Source: Actinokineospora bangkokensis
GTDB lineage: Bacteria > Actinomycetota > Actinomycetes > Mycobacteriales > Pseudonocardiaceae
Direction: 5' to 3'
NCBI RefSeq assembly: GCF_001940455.1
Contig: NZ_MKQR01000021.1
Coordinates: forward strand, 62,001 to 126,000
DNA length: 64,000 nucleotides
Shown here: piece after piece, positions 26,518 to 35,092 of the stretch
Position numbering within the stretch: the first letter of the stretch is position 1
How the letters are laid out: each line of letters starts with the position of its first letter
Translations under genes and position numbers: made by a program
Notes under the pieces: generated by a model
Seen by the model: the letters and a program-made list of their open reading frames with translations, nothing else
Databases searched by the model: none
What the model was told of the DNA's origin: nothing

Positions 26518-27099
26518 CTACTGACCCGACCCCTGTTGGAACCGCTCCTGCAGCGCGGCCCACCGGGGGTCAATGGTCTCATGCCGGTGATCGGGCCCGA
26601 CCTCGGCCCACTTGCGACCGCAGTCGGGGCACAGCCCGGCGCAGTCCGGCCCGCACAGCGGGACGTTCGGCACGGCCAGCACGACCGCGTCGCGCACCAC
26701 CGGTTCGAGGTCCACCCGGTCGTCGACCAGGCGGCTGACCTCGTCGTCGTCGGTGGTCTCGTCGGTGGTGCTGTCCGGGTAGGCGTAGAGCTCGGTGATG
26801 TCGACGACCACCGGTTCGGTGATCGGGTCCAGGCACCGCGAGCACTCGCCCACCAGCGTGCCCGAGGCGGTGCCGGTGACCAGCACCCCCTCGACGACCG
26901 ACTCCAGCAGCAGGTCCAGCTCCACCGGGTCGCCGGGCGGGATCGCGATGACCCCCTCCAGGCCGATGGCGTGCGCGGCCTCGGCGGTGCGCCGCACCGG
27001 CCTGCTCGACCCCGGGCGCCGCCCCAGCTCACGGGTGTCGACGACCCACGGGCTGCTCAGCGCCGGTCGGTTGTCGGGGGTCTTGCGTGCGGGGGACAT
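26518..27099 (-). CDS. DUF177 / YceD-family protein
   Basis: This 193-aa protein belongs to the YceD (DUF177) family, always found beside rpmF and implicated in 23S rRNA processing or stability. Features are a conserved DTRELGRRPGS start region, EVDLLLESVVEGVLVTGTASG-like strands, the zinc-binding CSRCLD pair at about residue 105, and CGPDCAGLCPDCG near 160. Its ATG at 27099 lies after a 125-bp gap from sepIVA. It and rpmF, rnc, mutM form one co-directional group. Confidence 0.92.
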   Translation of the reverse strand: MSPARKTPDNRPALSSPWVVDTRELGRRPGSSRPVRRTAEAAHAIGLEGVIAIPPGDPVELDLLLESVVEGVLVTGTASGTLVGECSRCLDPITEPVVVDITELYAYPDSTTDETTDDDEVSRLVDDRVDLEPVVRDAVVLAVPNVPLCGPDCAGLCPDCGRKWAEVGPDHRHETIDPRWAALQERFQQGSGQ

Positions 27100-27224
27100 G
27101 GCTCTCGCGTCAGCACCTTCTGCGGGGGTGGTCGGACCTGCGGGGTGTGGTCAGACCGGTCGGTCAACTGCAACAGGGTACGTGACGCGCGGGCCCGCGC
27201 GGAAATCGGGATGCCGGGGCGCGG

Positions 27225-27968
27225 TCAGGCGCCCTCGTAGTCGAAGGGGGCGCCGCCGGGGACCACGGCGGCCGGGGCGCCGGTGAAGGCGGCGCCGCCG
27301 CGCAGGTGCAGCCGCCCCTTGGAGACCGAGCGCAGGGTGTGGCTGAGCAGGTCCTCGAACTCACCGAGCTTGTCGTCGACGTAGGCGTCGCAGTCGGCCT
27401 TCTGCCGGGCGGCCTCGGCGGCGGCGGCGTCGAGGATGCGGGTGCTCTCGGCCCTGGCGGCCTGCACGACCTCGGTCTGGGAGACCAGCCGCCCCTGCTC
27501 GTAGCGGCCCTCCTCGACGGAGCGCTCGTAGGACTCGCGGCCCGCCTGGATCATCCGGTCGGCCTCGTCGCGGGAGCGGCCCACGACGTCCTCGTACTCG
27601 GCGCGGGCGGCGGCGCTGGTGCGGTCGGCCTCGTCCTGGGCGTCGGCGATGAGCCGGTCGGCGGTGGCGGTGGCGTCGGCGACCAGGCGCTCGGCCTCGG
27701 CGCGGGCGTCGGCGAGCATCGTCTCGGCGTCCAGGCGGGCCTTGCTGAGCATGGCCTCGGCGGCGTGCTCGGCGCCGCCGACGATCTCGTCCTTGCGGTC
27801 GAGGACGTCCTGGGCGTCGTCGACCTCGGCGGGCAGCGCGTCGCGGACCTCGTCGAGCAGCTCCAGCACGTCGCCCCGCGGCACGACGCACCCGGAGGTC
27901 ATCGGCACGCCCCTGGCCTCCTCCAGGATCGTGACCAGCTCGTCGATGGCCTCGAAGACCTTGTACAC
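27225..27968 (-). CDS. sepIVA: SepIVA-like DivIVA-domain protein
   Basis: A 247-aa, mostly helical protein starting VYKVFEAIDELVTILEEARG. It has a Glu/Ala/Arg-rich coiled coil over residues 85-215 and a short C-terminal tail. Start GTG at 27968 has GGAGGTGGG upstream. The position next to DUF177 is where mycobacteria keep sepIVA (Rv2927c), a DivIVA-domain protein required for cell division and polar growth; that comparison supports the name. In the tail, LSHTLRSVSKGRLHL and PFDYEGA are of unknown role. Whether it is essential here cannot be told. Confidence 0.78.
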   Translation of the reverse strand: MYKVFEAIDELVTILEEARGVPMTSGCVVPRGDVLELLDEVRDALPAEVDDAQDVLDRKDEIVGGAEHAAEAMLSKARLDAETMLADARAEAERLVADATATADRLIADAQDEADRTSAAARAEYEDVVGRSRDEADRMIQAGRESYERSVEEGRYEQGRLVSQTEVVQAARAESTRILDAAAAEAARQKADCDAYVDDKLGEFEDLLSHTLRSVSKGRLHLRGGAAFTGAPAAVVPGGAPFDYEGA

Positions 27969-28033
27969 AGCACCCACCTCCGCGCGGCTCCCGCGGCCGA
28001 TTGTTCCAGCGGGGCGCGCGCGGGGCGGGGACC

Positions 28034-28077
28034 CCGGGCCCGGGCGTGTCCCCCCGACGCGCACGACCGGGCCCGGG
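28034..28077. terminator. stem-loop between sepIVA and the ribonuclease gene
   Basis: CCGGGCCCGGG at 28034-28044 pairs with an identical palindromic arm at 28067-28077, with a 22-nt loop. It lies just past the ribonuclease stop on the minus strand and fits a GC-rich terminator without a U-run. Confidence 0.5.
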
Positions 28078-28081
28078 CCGG

Positions 28082-28510
28082 TCACACGTCGATCAGCGAG
28101 AAGCTGCCGTAGTGGTCGCCGGTGTAGAAGTACTCGCCGCCGCTGCCGGTGACGATGCGGCGGGCGCCGCGGTCGCTCGAACCGGGCGTGATGACCGTGT
28201 ACTCGTGGTAGTAGCCGGACGAGCACGAGGGCAGCAGGCCCTCGCGGTTCTGGAACACCGTGCCGTCCTGGTCGAACGGGAACGGCCCGTCGGTCTGGAT
28301 GAGGTCGTAGGTGTCGGTGGCCTGCGCGGGCAGGCCGCCCAGGGGGACGACGTCGAAGCCCGACGTGTCCCCGCAGGCGGCCTGGGCGGAGACCTGGCCG
28401 GCGGGCAGGGTGGGGGAGGCGGAGGCGGTGGTCCCGGCACCGAGGAACCCGACCAGCGCGAGCACCAGGGCGAGGAGCGTCTTCACCGACTTCGCTGTGA
28501 TGTTGCTCAT
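28082..28510 (-). CDS. secreted guanyl-specific ribonuclease (RNase Sa/T1 family)
   Basis: A 142-aa precursor with a signal peptide (about residues 1-32, LLALVLALVGFLGAG) and a mature domain close to RNase Sa of Streptomyces. Matching segments are ATDTYDLIQTDGPFPFDQDG, VFQNREGLLP and YYHEYTVITPG, where Glu is the catalytic base, then RGARRIVTG giving the two Arg and TGDHYGSFSLIDV giving the catalytic His. Both Cys (ACGD and PSCSS) lie elsewhere than the usual disulfide, and the classic C-terminal Cys is missing. No barstar-like inhibitor gene is nearby. Start ATG at 28510. Confidence 0.9.
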   Translation of the reverse strand: MSNITAKSVKTLLALVLALVGFLGAGTTASASPTLPAGQVSAQAACGDTSGFDVVPLGGLPAQATDTYDLIQTDGPFPFDQDGTVFQNREGLLPSCSSGYYHEYTVITPGSSDRGARRIVTGSGGEYFYTGDHYGSFSLIDV

Positions 28511-28581
28511 TCACCAACCGTAACCCGAACCGGTGATCACTCGGTAGAGGTCGTGTGAACGCGCTGTGGCAGTCTGATCAC

Positions 28582-29022
28582 GTGGAGATCCGGCGGGCCA
28601 CCGCGGCCGACGTGGCGGGCATCGTGGCGCTGCTGGCCGACGACCCGCTCGGCGCCGCCCGCGAGCGCCCCGGCGACCCCCGCTACGACGCGGCCTTCGC
28701 CGCCATCGACAGCGACCCGGACCAACTGCTCGCGGTGGCCGACGAGGGCGGCGCGGTGGTCGGCACGCTCCAGCTCACCCTCACCCCCGGTCTGTCGCGG
28801 GTCGGCGCCACCCGCGCCACCATCGAGGCCGTGCGGGTGCGCGGCGACCAGCGCGGCGACGGGCTCGGGCAGCGGCTGGTGGAGTGGGCCGTCGACGTCG
28901 CCCGCGAACGCGGCGCGGTGCTCGTGCAGCTCACCACCGACGCCTCCCGCACCGACGCCCACCGCTTCTACGAGCGCCTGGGCTTCGTCCCCAGCCACAT
29001 CGGCATGAAGCTCCCGCTGTGA
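28582..29022 (+). CDS. GNAT-family acetyltransferase
   Basis: A 146-aa single GNAT domain: VEIRRATAADVAGIVALLAD at the start, VGTLQLTLTPGLSR, and the acetyl-CoA loop RGDQRGDGLGQRLVEWAVDVARERG. The end, HRFYERLGFVPSHIGMKL, is typical of the family. GTG at 28582 is preferred because it begins exactly with the VEIRRAT motif; the upstream GTG at 28555 would add nine residues. Substrate unknown. It stands alone, divergent from the ribonuclease gene with about 70 bp between. Confidence 0.85.
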   Translation: MEIRRATAADVAGIVALLADDPLGAARERPGDPRYDAAFAAIDSDPDQLLAVADEGGAVVGTLQLTLTPGLSRVGATRATIEAVRVRGDQRGDGLGQRLVEWAVDVARERGAVLVQLTTDASRTDAHRFYERLGFVPSHIGMKLPL

Positions 29023-29030
29023 CATTTTCT

Positions 29031-29285
29031 CCCGCCACCCACCCCCACGTCCCCGCCCGGCATCGTTCCCGACTTGGTGCGCACGGCCTGCGGTAACAGC
29101 CGCCCCCCGCGTCCCCGCCCGGCATCGTTCCGACTTGGTGCGCACGGCCTGCGGTAACGGCCCCCACGTCCCTGCCCGGCAGCGTCCCCGGCTTGGTGCG
29201 CACGGCAACACTCCCCCCGCCACCCGCCCCCACGTCCCCGCCCGGCAGCGTCCCCGACTTGGTGAGCGCGGTCTGCGGTGACCGC
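29031..29285 (-). repeat. dispersed repeat family 2, four tandem core copies
   Basis: The convergent gap between the GNAT gene and coaD is filled by four copies of the family 2 core in minus orientation, at about 29032-29096, 29102-29157, 29160-29209 and 29214-29282. Each carries GTCCC(C/T)GCCCGGCA(T/G)CGT, CTTGGTG(C/A)GC and, in three of them, TGCGGT(A/G)AC. They lack the GTGTTCCAC ends of the copies at 34957 and 35093. The 322-bp gap holds no credible ORF. Confidence 0.75.
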
Positions 29286-29344
29286 CTCGACGCGCTTTTC
29301 GCCGCCGGGCGGCTCTGGTGGTCGTGCCTCGGCGGGGGGCTCCG

Positions 29345-29833
29345 CTAGCCCTTGCGGTTCTCCGCGAGGCGTTCCAGGAGCTTGTGGTGGACCTGGTCGG
29401 GGAGCATGCCGGTGACGTCGCCGCCGAGGGCGGCGACCTCCTTGACCAGGGAGCTGGAGAGGTGGCTCATCCCCGGGCGGGTCGGCAGGAACAGCGTCTC
29501 CACCCCGGTGAGCTGCTGGTTCATCTGCGCCATCGGCAGCTCGTAGTCGAAGTCGGTGGCGGTGCGCAGGCCCTTGACGATCGCGGCGACGCCGTGGCGG
29601 GAGCAGTAGTCGACGATCAGGCCCTGCCAGGAGTCGACGCGGACGTTGCCCAGGTGGGCGACGGAGTCGGTGAGCAGGGCGATGCGCTCCTCGACGGAGA
29701 ACAGGCCGCGCTTGTTCGGGTTGACCCCGACCACGACGACGACCTCGTCGAACAGGCGCGAGGCCCGGTCGAACACGTCCAGGTGGCCGGTGGTGGGCGG
29801 GTCGTAGGAACCGGGGCACGCGGCGCGGGTCAT
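29345..29833 (-). CDS. coaD: pantetheine-phosphate adenylyltransferase
   Basis: CoaD (162 aa) adenylates 4'-phosphopantetheine in CoA synthesis. The nucleotidyltransferase motif PGSYDPPTTGHLDVFDRA contains the T/HxGH, and the second signature lies near residue 128 as LSSSLVKEVAALGGD. Other family segments are VGVNPNKRGLFSVEERI and TATDFDYELPMAQMN. ATG at 29833 is chosen; rsmD lies 10 bp upstream, so the two are co-transcribed, as in most bacteria. Confidence 0.96.
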   Translation of the reverse strand: MTRAACPGSYDPPTTGHLDVFDRASRLFDEVVVVVGVNPNKRGLFSVEERIALLTDSVAHLGNVRVDSWQGLIVDYCSRHGVAAIVKGLRTATDFDYELPMAQMNQQLTGVETLFLPTRPGMSHLSSSLVKEVAALGGDVTGMLPDQVHHKLLERLAENRKG

Positions 29834-29843
29834 GGCCCGGAAG

Positions 29844-30410
29844 TTACCCGACCGGGCCCTGGTGGGAGGCCCAGAACAGCTCCGTGTCCCCGTACCGGCG
29901 CGAGCGCAGCGGCACCAGCTCGGCGGGCCACCCGGGCTCACCCGCGCGGGCGGCCCGCTCCACGACCACGGTGCTGCCCGGCGCGGTCCACCCGTGCTCG
30001 ACCAGCGCGGCCAGCGCCGCACCCAGTTCGGCGTCGGCCAGCGCGTACGGGGGGTCGGCGAAGACGACGTCGTAGGGGGCCTGCGGCCGTTCGGCCAGGA
30101 CGGTGGCGACCTTGCCGTGCCGGACGTCCGCGCCGGGCAGCCCGACCGCGGCGGCGTTGCGGCGCAGCACGCCCACCGCGTCGCGGTGGTGCTCGACGAG
30201 GGTGGCCAGCGCCGCGCCGCGGGACAGGGCCTCCAGGCCCAGCGCGCCGGACCCGGCGTAGAGGTCCAGGACGCGGGCGCCGTCGAGGCCCACCGAGGAC
30301 TCCAGGGCGCTGAACAGCGCCTCGCGCACGCGGTCGGAGGTGGGGCGGGTGCCCTTGGCCGGGACGCCGAGCCTGCGCCCGCCCGCGGTGCCCGCGACGA
30401 TCCTGGTCAC
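29844..30410 (-). CDS. rsmD: 16S rRNA (guanine-966-N2)-methyltransferase
   Basis: RsmD (188 aa) methylates G966 of 16S rRNA. The motif sequence is clear: TRIVAGTAGGRRLGVP at the start, RPTSDRVREALFSAL, the AdoMet loop VLDLYAGSGALGLEALSRGA, and the catalytic FADPPYALADAEL (DPPY). GTG at 30410 begins the TRIVAG motif, with a GGGGGT ribosome site; a longer ORF upstream is not conserved in character. Operon with coaD. Confidence 0.95.
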   Translation of the reverse strand: MTRIVAGTAGGRRLGVPAKGTRPTSDRVREALFSALESSVGLDGARVLDLYAGSGALGLEALSRGAALATLVEHHRDAVGVLRRNAAAVGLPGADVRHGKVATVLAERPQAPYDVVFADPPYALADAELGAALAALVEHGWTAPGSTVVVERAARAGEPGWPAELVPLRSRRYGDTELFWASHQGPVG

Positions 30411-30560
30411 ACCCCCATTGTCGTCCCGGCGGCGCACCGCCGGTCGGGGGGCCACCGGGCGGGGTGAGGCGGAGCACATAGACCCGGCGCCCGGTCACCG
30501 GCCGCGGGCGAGCGCGTAATCTCGTTCCTCCGTCCGACGAGAACCCCGGGGGAGCAGTTG

Positions 30561-32633
30561 GTGTCCGAAAGCTCGGTGCGAGAGGCCGAGATCGCGGTCG
30601 AGCAGAAGCACGTGGACCTCGTCTACGCGCGGGTCGCCGAGATGCGCGACGAGGCCGAGGCGATGCGGACCCGGGGCGACGAGCTCGCCCACGGCGCGCG
30701 CAACGAGGCCGTCTTCGAGCAGGCCGCGATGCTGTTCGAGCGGGACGTCATGGTCCGCCACGCCAACCAGATCCTGCGCTCGCTCGACGCCGAGCACGAG
30801 GGCCTGGTGTTCGGGCGGCTGGACAGCACCGACCACGAGACGATGTACGTGGGCCGGTTGGGCGTGCGCGACAGCGAGTTCGACAACCTCGTCACCGACT
30901 GGCGCGCCCCCGCGGCGGCGCCGTTCTACCAGGCGACCGCCGAGCAGCCGATGGGCGTGGTGCGCCGCCGGGTGATCCGCTCCACCGGGCAGAGCGTGGT
31001 CGACATCGACGACGACCTGCTCATGCCCGACGCCCGGCTGGAGTCGATGCCGGTGGTCGGCGACGGCGCGCTGATGGCGTCGCTGACCCGCGCGCGCGGC
31101 GAGAGCATGCGCGACATCGTGGCGACCATCCAGAAGGAGCAGGACGAGGCGATCCGGGCGCCGTGGCGCGGGGTCACCGAGATCACCGGCGGCCCGGGGA
31201 CGGGCAAGACCGCGGTGGCCCTGCACCGGGTGGCCTACCTGCTGTACCGCGACCGGCGGCGGATGGGCGGCTCCGGCGTGCTCGTCGTCGGCCCCTCCCC
31301 CGCGTTCACCTCCTACATCTCCCGCGTGCTGCCCGCGATGGGCGAGGACACCGTGGAGCTGCGCTCGCTGGGCGACCTGGTGGACGGCGTGAAGGCGACC
31401 AGGGTCGACCCCGGGCCGGTGGCGGCGGTCAAGGGGTCGCTGCGGATGCGCAAGGTGCTCAGGAAGGCGATCCGCGAGGCGCCCGCCGACGCGCCCCAGG
31501 AGTTCCGCATCGTCTACAAGGGCGAGGTGCTCAAGCTGGACGCGCGCGAGCTGCAACGCGTGCGCTCGGCGGTGCACAACGGGCGCAAGCCGCCGAACCA
31601 GTCCCGGGTGGACGCCGCCGAGGCGCTGCTGGAGGCGCTGTGGCGCAAGGCGGAGTCCTACGACGGCTTCCAGGTCAAGCGCGCCGACCTGCTCAACGAC
31701 CTCGGTGAGCGGATGGACTTCCACCGCTTCGTCGTCGTCTGGTGGCAGCTGCCCACCCCCGCCGAGGTCCTGCGCGGCCTGGCCGACCGCCGCCGCCTGG
31801 CGCGGATGGCGGGCCGGGGCCTGACCCGCGCCGAGGTCGACCTGCTGGCCGACTCCTGGGCGCTGGACGGCTTCTCCACCGCCGACGTCGCGCTGCTCGA
31901 CGAGCTGCGCGTGCTGCTGGGCAAGCCGCCCCGGCGCCGCCGCGGCGGGCAGGTCGTCGGCCCCCCGCCGCCGCGGGAGGACTACGACGAGTACGCCCAC
32001 ATCGTCGTCGACGAGGCCCAGGACCTGTCCCCGATGCAGTGGCGGATGGTCGGCAGGCGCGGCAAGTACGCCAGCTGGACCGTCGTCGGCGACCCGGTGC
32101 AGTCCTCCTGGCCCGACCCCGCCGAGGCCCGCGAGGCCCAGGAGGCCGCGTTCGGCGGTCCCCGCACTCAGCACCGCCGCTTCGCGCTGCGCACCAACTA
32201 CCGCAACTCCGCGGAGATCTTCGCGCTGGCGGGCGAGGTGGTCCGCGACGTCGCCGAACCCGACCAGCTGCCCATCGCCGTGCGCTCCACCGGCGTCGAG
32301 CCCCTGGTCCAGCTCACCGACCCGGACGACGTCGAGTCTGCCGCGCTCAAGGCCGCCGCGGACCTGCTGTCCCAAGTGGATGGAACGGTGGGGATCATCA
32401 CCCCTGCGGGCAGGCTCGACGCCCTGCGCACCGCCGCCGAGGGGCTGGGTGAGGAGCGCCTGCGGGTCGTCGACGGCCTGGAGTCCAAGGGCCTGGAGTA
32501 CGACGCGGTCGTCCTGGTCGAACCCACCGAGGTGGTGGCCGAGTCCACCACCGGCCCCCGGACCCTCTACGTGGCCCTCACCCGGGCCACCCAGCGCCTC
32601 ACCGTGCTGACCTCCGACCCCGACTGGCCCTGA
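30561..32633 (+). CDS. helD: HelD-type RNA polymerase-recycling ATPase
   Basis: This 690-aa protein is a superfamily 1 helicase-like ATPase of the HelD group, which removes stalled RNA polymerase from DNA. The N-terminal helical arm (about 1-80, EIAVEQKHVDLVYARVAEMRDE) reaches the secondary channel. VTDWRAPAAAPFYQAT is a HelD signature, followed by Walker A GGPGTGKTAVALHR at about 215 and DEAQDLSPMQW at about 480. The C-terminal helicase lobe ends ALTRATQRLTVL. GTG at 30561 has GGGGGAG eight bases upstream; TTG at 30558 is possible. No rifampicin-associated upstream element was seen. Confidence 0.88.
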   Translation: MSESSVREAEIAVEQKHVDLVYARVAEMRDEAEAMRTRGDELAHGARNEAVFEQAAMLFERDVMVRHANQILRSLDAEHEGLVFGRLDSTDHETMYVGRLGVRDSEFDNLVTDWRAPAAAPFYQATAEQPMGVVRRRVIRSTGQSVVDIDDDLLMPDARLESMPVVGDGALMASLTRARGESMRDIVATIQKEQDEAIRAPWRGVTEITGGPGTGKTAVALHRVAYLLYRDRRRMGGSGVLVVGPSPAFTSYISRVLPAMGEDTVELRSLGDLVDGVKATRVDPGPVAAVKGSLRMRKVLRKAIREAPADAPQEFRIVYKGEVLKLDARELQRVRSAVHNGRKPPNQSRVDAAEALLEALWRKAESYDGFQVKRADLLNDLGERMDFHRFVVVWWQLPTPAEVLRGLADRRRLARMAGRGLTRAEVDLLADSWALDGFSTADVALLDELRVLLGKPPRRRRGGQVVGPPPPREDYDEYAHIVVDEAQDLSPMQWRMVGRRGKYASWTVVGDPVQSSWPDPAEAREAQEAAFGGPRTQHRRFALRTNYRNSAEIFALAGEVVRDVAEPDQLPIAVRSTGVEPLVQLTDPDDVESAALKAAADLLSQVDGTVGIITPAGRLDALRTAAEGLGEERLRVVDGLESKGLEYDAVVLVEPTEVVAESTTGPRTLYVALTRATQRLTVLTSDPDWP

Positions 32634-32666
32634 CCCGCGGCACGAGCACCGGGCCGGGGCCGCGCG

Positions 32667-34940
32667 TCACCGGTTCTCGGCCATCCAGTGCGCCAGCTGC
32701 GCGCGCCGCCGCAGCCCCAGCTTCGGCAGCAACCGCCGCAGGTGCGTCTCCACGGTCCGGTCACCGATCCGCAGCTCCGCCGCGATCTCCTTGGTGCTCA
32801 ACCCCTTCGCCGCCAGCTGGGCCACCTGCCGCTCCCGGGCGGTGACCTCCGCCCACGGGTCGCGCGTGGGCAGCGGCTCGTCCAGCGCCGCCGCCAACCC
32901 CTCGTCCGGTGTCAGCGCCGCGCCCCGCTCGAAGGCGTCGCGGAAGGCGATCGGCCCCAGCGCGCGCAGGCAGGTCCGCTCCACCTTCGCGTGCAGGGCG
33001 CCGAACGCGGTCAGCGTGGTGATGTGCACCCCGGTCGCCGCGCGCAGGGTCCGGGTGGCGCCCAGCAGCAGGGCCGCCCGGGCGGGCTCGCCCTTGGCCG
33101 ACATGGCCCAGGCGACGCCGTGGGCGCTCCACGCGGTGCCCCAGCGCTCGCCCATCGCCCGCTGCTCGCGCAGGGAGGTGCGGAACAGGCCCAGCGCGCG
33201 GTCGGGGGTGCCGTGCAGCAGCTCGGTGAGGGCCGCGGTCCAGCGGGTCCAGCTCACCGCCCAGGGCGCCCGCCGCTCGCGGGCGGCCTCGTCGGCGCGG
33301 CGGGTGGCGGCGGCGGCCTCCCGGCGGGAGCCGAGGAACGCCGCGCCCATGCCGGTGAACAGGGCGGCCATGTGGGCGTCGCCGGGGCGGCCCGCCAGGC
33401 ACAGCTCGGCGGCGGCGCGGTCGAGGACGGGGACGCCGGTGGGGTCCTGCTCGATGAGCATCCGGTAGCAGCCCTCGGCGAACAGGGCGGCCGGGTTGCC
33501 CGCGGGCAGCGCCCTGACCTCGGTGAGGGCGGCCCTGGCCTGGTGCTTGTCGCCCATGCACGCCGCCATCCAGCAGACCCAGGTGAGCGCCCGGGTGCGC
33601 AGGTCCACCGGGACGCCCGGGGTGGCGGCGAGCAGGGTGCGCAGCCACTGGTAGCCCTCGCGGATGGGGCCGCGGAAGAACCACACGCGCAGCGCGGCCA
33701 GGTCGACGGCCAGCTGCAACCCGCGCGGGTCACCGACCTCGGCGGCGTGCCGCATCGCGGCCCGCAGGTTGGGGAAGTCGGGCAGCACCCTGGTCAGCCA
33801 GTCCAGCTCCCGCGGGCCGAACCACTCCCGGGCGGCCCGGCGGGCCAGTGCGGCGTAGTGGGCCAGGTGGCGCTCGCGGACCTCGGCCAGCTCACCCCGC
33901 TCGGCCAGCCGCTGCACCCCGTACTGGCGGGTGGTCTCCAGCATCCGGTAGCAGGCGACCCCCTCGCCGTCCTGCTTCACCAGGATCGACTTGCGCACCA
34001 GCCCGTCGACCAGGTCGAGCACCCGGTCCCGGTCGATCGGGTCGGCGGCGCACACCGCCTCGGCGTCGTCGAGGTCGAAGCCCGCCTCGAACACCGAGCA
34101 CCGCTGCCACACCAGCCGCTCGGCCGGGTCGCACAGCTGCGAGCTCCACTCCACCACCGCGGCCAGGGTGCGCTGGTGGCGGTCGAGGCCCGCGCCGGTG
34201 CCCAGCAGGTGCAGCACCCGGTCGAGGCGGTCGACGAGCTGCTCGACGGTGAGGGTGCGCAGCCGGGCCGCGGCCAGGGTGATCGCCAGCGGCATCCCGT
34301 CCAGGCCGCGCACCAGGCGCACCACGGCGTCGCGGTTGCGGTCGGTCGGCTCCAGCGCGGCGCCCGCCGCGGCGGCCCGGTCGCGCAGCAGGCGCACGGC
34401 GTCGAACCCGGCCAGCTCCTCGGTGGTGGCGCCCAGCTCCGGCACCGGCAGCGGGTCCAGCCGCAGCAGGTGCTCGTCGGGGGCGCCCAGCGGCGCCTCC
34501 CGGCTGGTGGCCAGCACCCGCAGCCGCGGCACCCTGGCCAGCAGGTCGGTGACCAGGTCGGCCACCGCGGGCACCAGGTGCTCGCAGTTGTCCAGCACGA
34601 GCAGGCACTCCGGGCCGCGCAGGTAGTCCACCAGCGCGTCGCCCACCGGGCGGCTGGACTGGTCGCGCACGCCCAGCGCGTCGGCCACCAGCGCCTCCAC
34701 GGTGTCCGGGTCCGCGACCGGTGTCAGGTCCGCGAAGTGCACCCCGCCGGGGAACTCCGGTTCCAGCTCGCGGCCCACCCGCAGCGCCAGCTCGGTCTTG
34801 CCCACCCCGCCCGCGCCGTGCACGGTGAGCACGCGCGCCGCCCGCAGGCGCGCCCGCACCTGCTCGATCTCCGCGCCCCGCCCGACGAACGCCGCGACGG
34901 CGGTGGGCGCGCCCCCGGTCCGATATCCGCCAACCCCCAT
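32667..34940 (-). CDS. NB-ARC ATPase / LuxR-type transcriptional activator
   Basis: A 757-aa regulator. The N-terminal P-loop ATPase has Walker A HGAGGVGKTELALRV at about residue 40 and Walker B LLVLDNCEHL at about 112, with GLDGMPLAITLAAARL near 230, as in AfsR-like regulators. The middle (about 380-640) is Ala/Leu-rich helical repeat sequence of TPR character. The C-terminus is a LuxR HTH (VTARERQVAQLAAKGLSTKE then RTVETHLRRLLPKLGLRRRAQ). No receiver domain. Signal and targets unknown. Upstream are two family 2 repeats and pyc; the end is convergent with helD. Confidence 0.88.
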   Translation of the reverse strand: MGVGGYRTGGAPTAVAAFVGRGAEIEQVRARLRAARVLTVHGAGGVGKTELALRVGRELEPEFPGGVHFADLTPVADPDTVEALVADALGVRDQSSRPVGDALVDYLRGPECLLVLDNCEHLVPAVADLVTDLLARVPRLRVLATSREAPLGAPDEHLLRLDPLPVPELGATTEELAGFDAVRLLRDRAAAAGAALEPTDRNRDAVVRLVRGLDGMPLAITLAAARLRTLTVEQLVDRLDRVLHLLGTGAGLDRHQRTLAAVVEWSSQLCDPAERLVWQRCSVFEAGFDLDDAEAVCAADPIDRDRVLDLVDGLVRKSILVKQDGEGVACYRMLETTRQYGVQRLAERGELAEVRERHLAHYAALARRAAREWFGPRELDWLTRVLPDFPNLRAAMRHAAEVGDPRGLQLAVDLAALRVWFFRGPIREGYQWLRTLLAATPGVPVDLRTRALTWVCWMAACMGDKHQARAALTEVRALPAGNPAALFAEGCYRMLIEQDPTGVPVLDRAAAELCLAGRPGDAHMAALFTGMGAAFLGSRREAAAATRRADEAARERRAPWAVSWTRWTAALTELLHGTPDRALGLFRTSLREQRAMGERWGTAWSAHGVAWAMSAKGEPARAALLLGATRTLRAATGVHITTLTAFGALHAKVERTCLRALGPIAFRDAFERGAALTPDEGLAAALDEPLPTRDPWAEVTARERQVAQLAAKGLSTKEIAAELRIGDRTVETHLRRLLPKLGLRRRAQLAHWMAENR

Positions 34941-34956
34941 GGGGCCACCCTAGGGC

Positions 34957-35081
34957 GTGTTCCACCGGTGGCGCGGCGTCAGCGCGGTCGTCGTCGCGAA
35001 CCGCCTCGGGCCGCACCGGCGGCCGTGGGGCCAGGTCGGGAACGGTGCCGGGCGAGGACGGGTGGTGGGTTGGTGGAACAC
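34957..35081. repeat. dispersed repeat family 2, copy with perfect 10-bp ends
   Basis: This 125-bp element starts GTGTTCCACC (34957-34966) and ends GGTGGAACAC (35072-35081), a perfect 10-bp terminal inverted repeat. Between are the family blocks GGCGTCAGC, GCACCGGCGGCCGTGG, CCAGGTCGGGAACGGTGCCG and GAGGACG. It stands directly before the NB-ARC/LuxR gene (its start is 16 bp away). It has no coding capacity, so it is MITE-like. Any movement would need an enzyme encoded elsewhere. Confidence 0.8.
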
Positions 35082-35092
35082 AGCACAGGGCC

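Noticed and set aside
30411-30560. Rifampicin-associated element upstream of helD
   Set aside because: I looked for the inverted GGGGCTTGC-type motif and found none in this gap.
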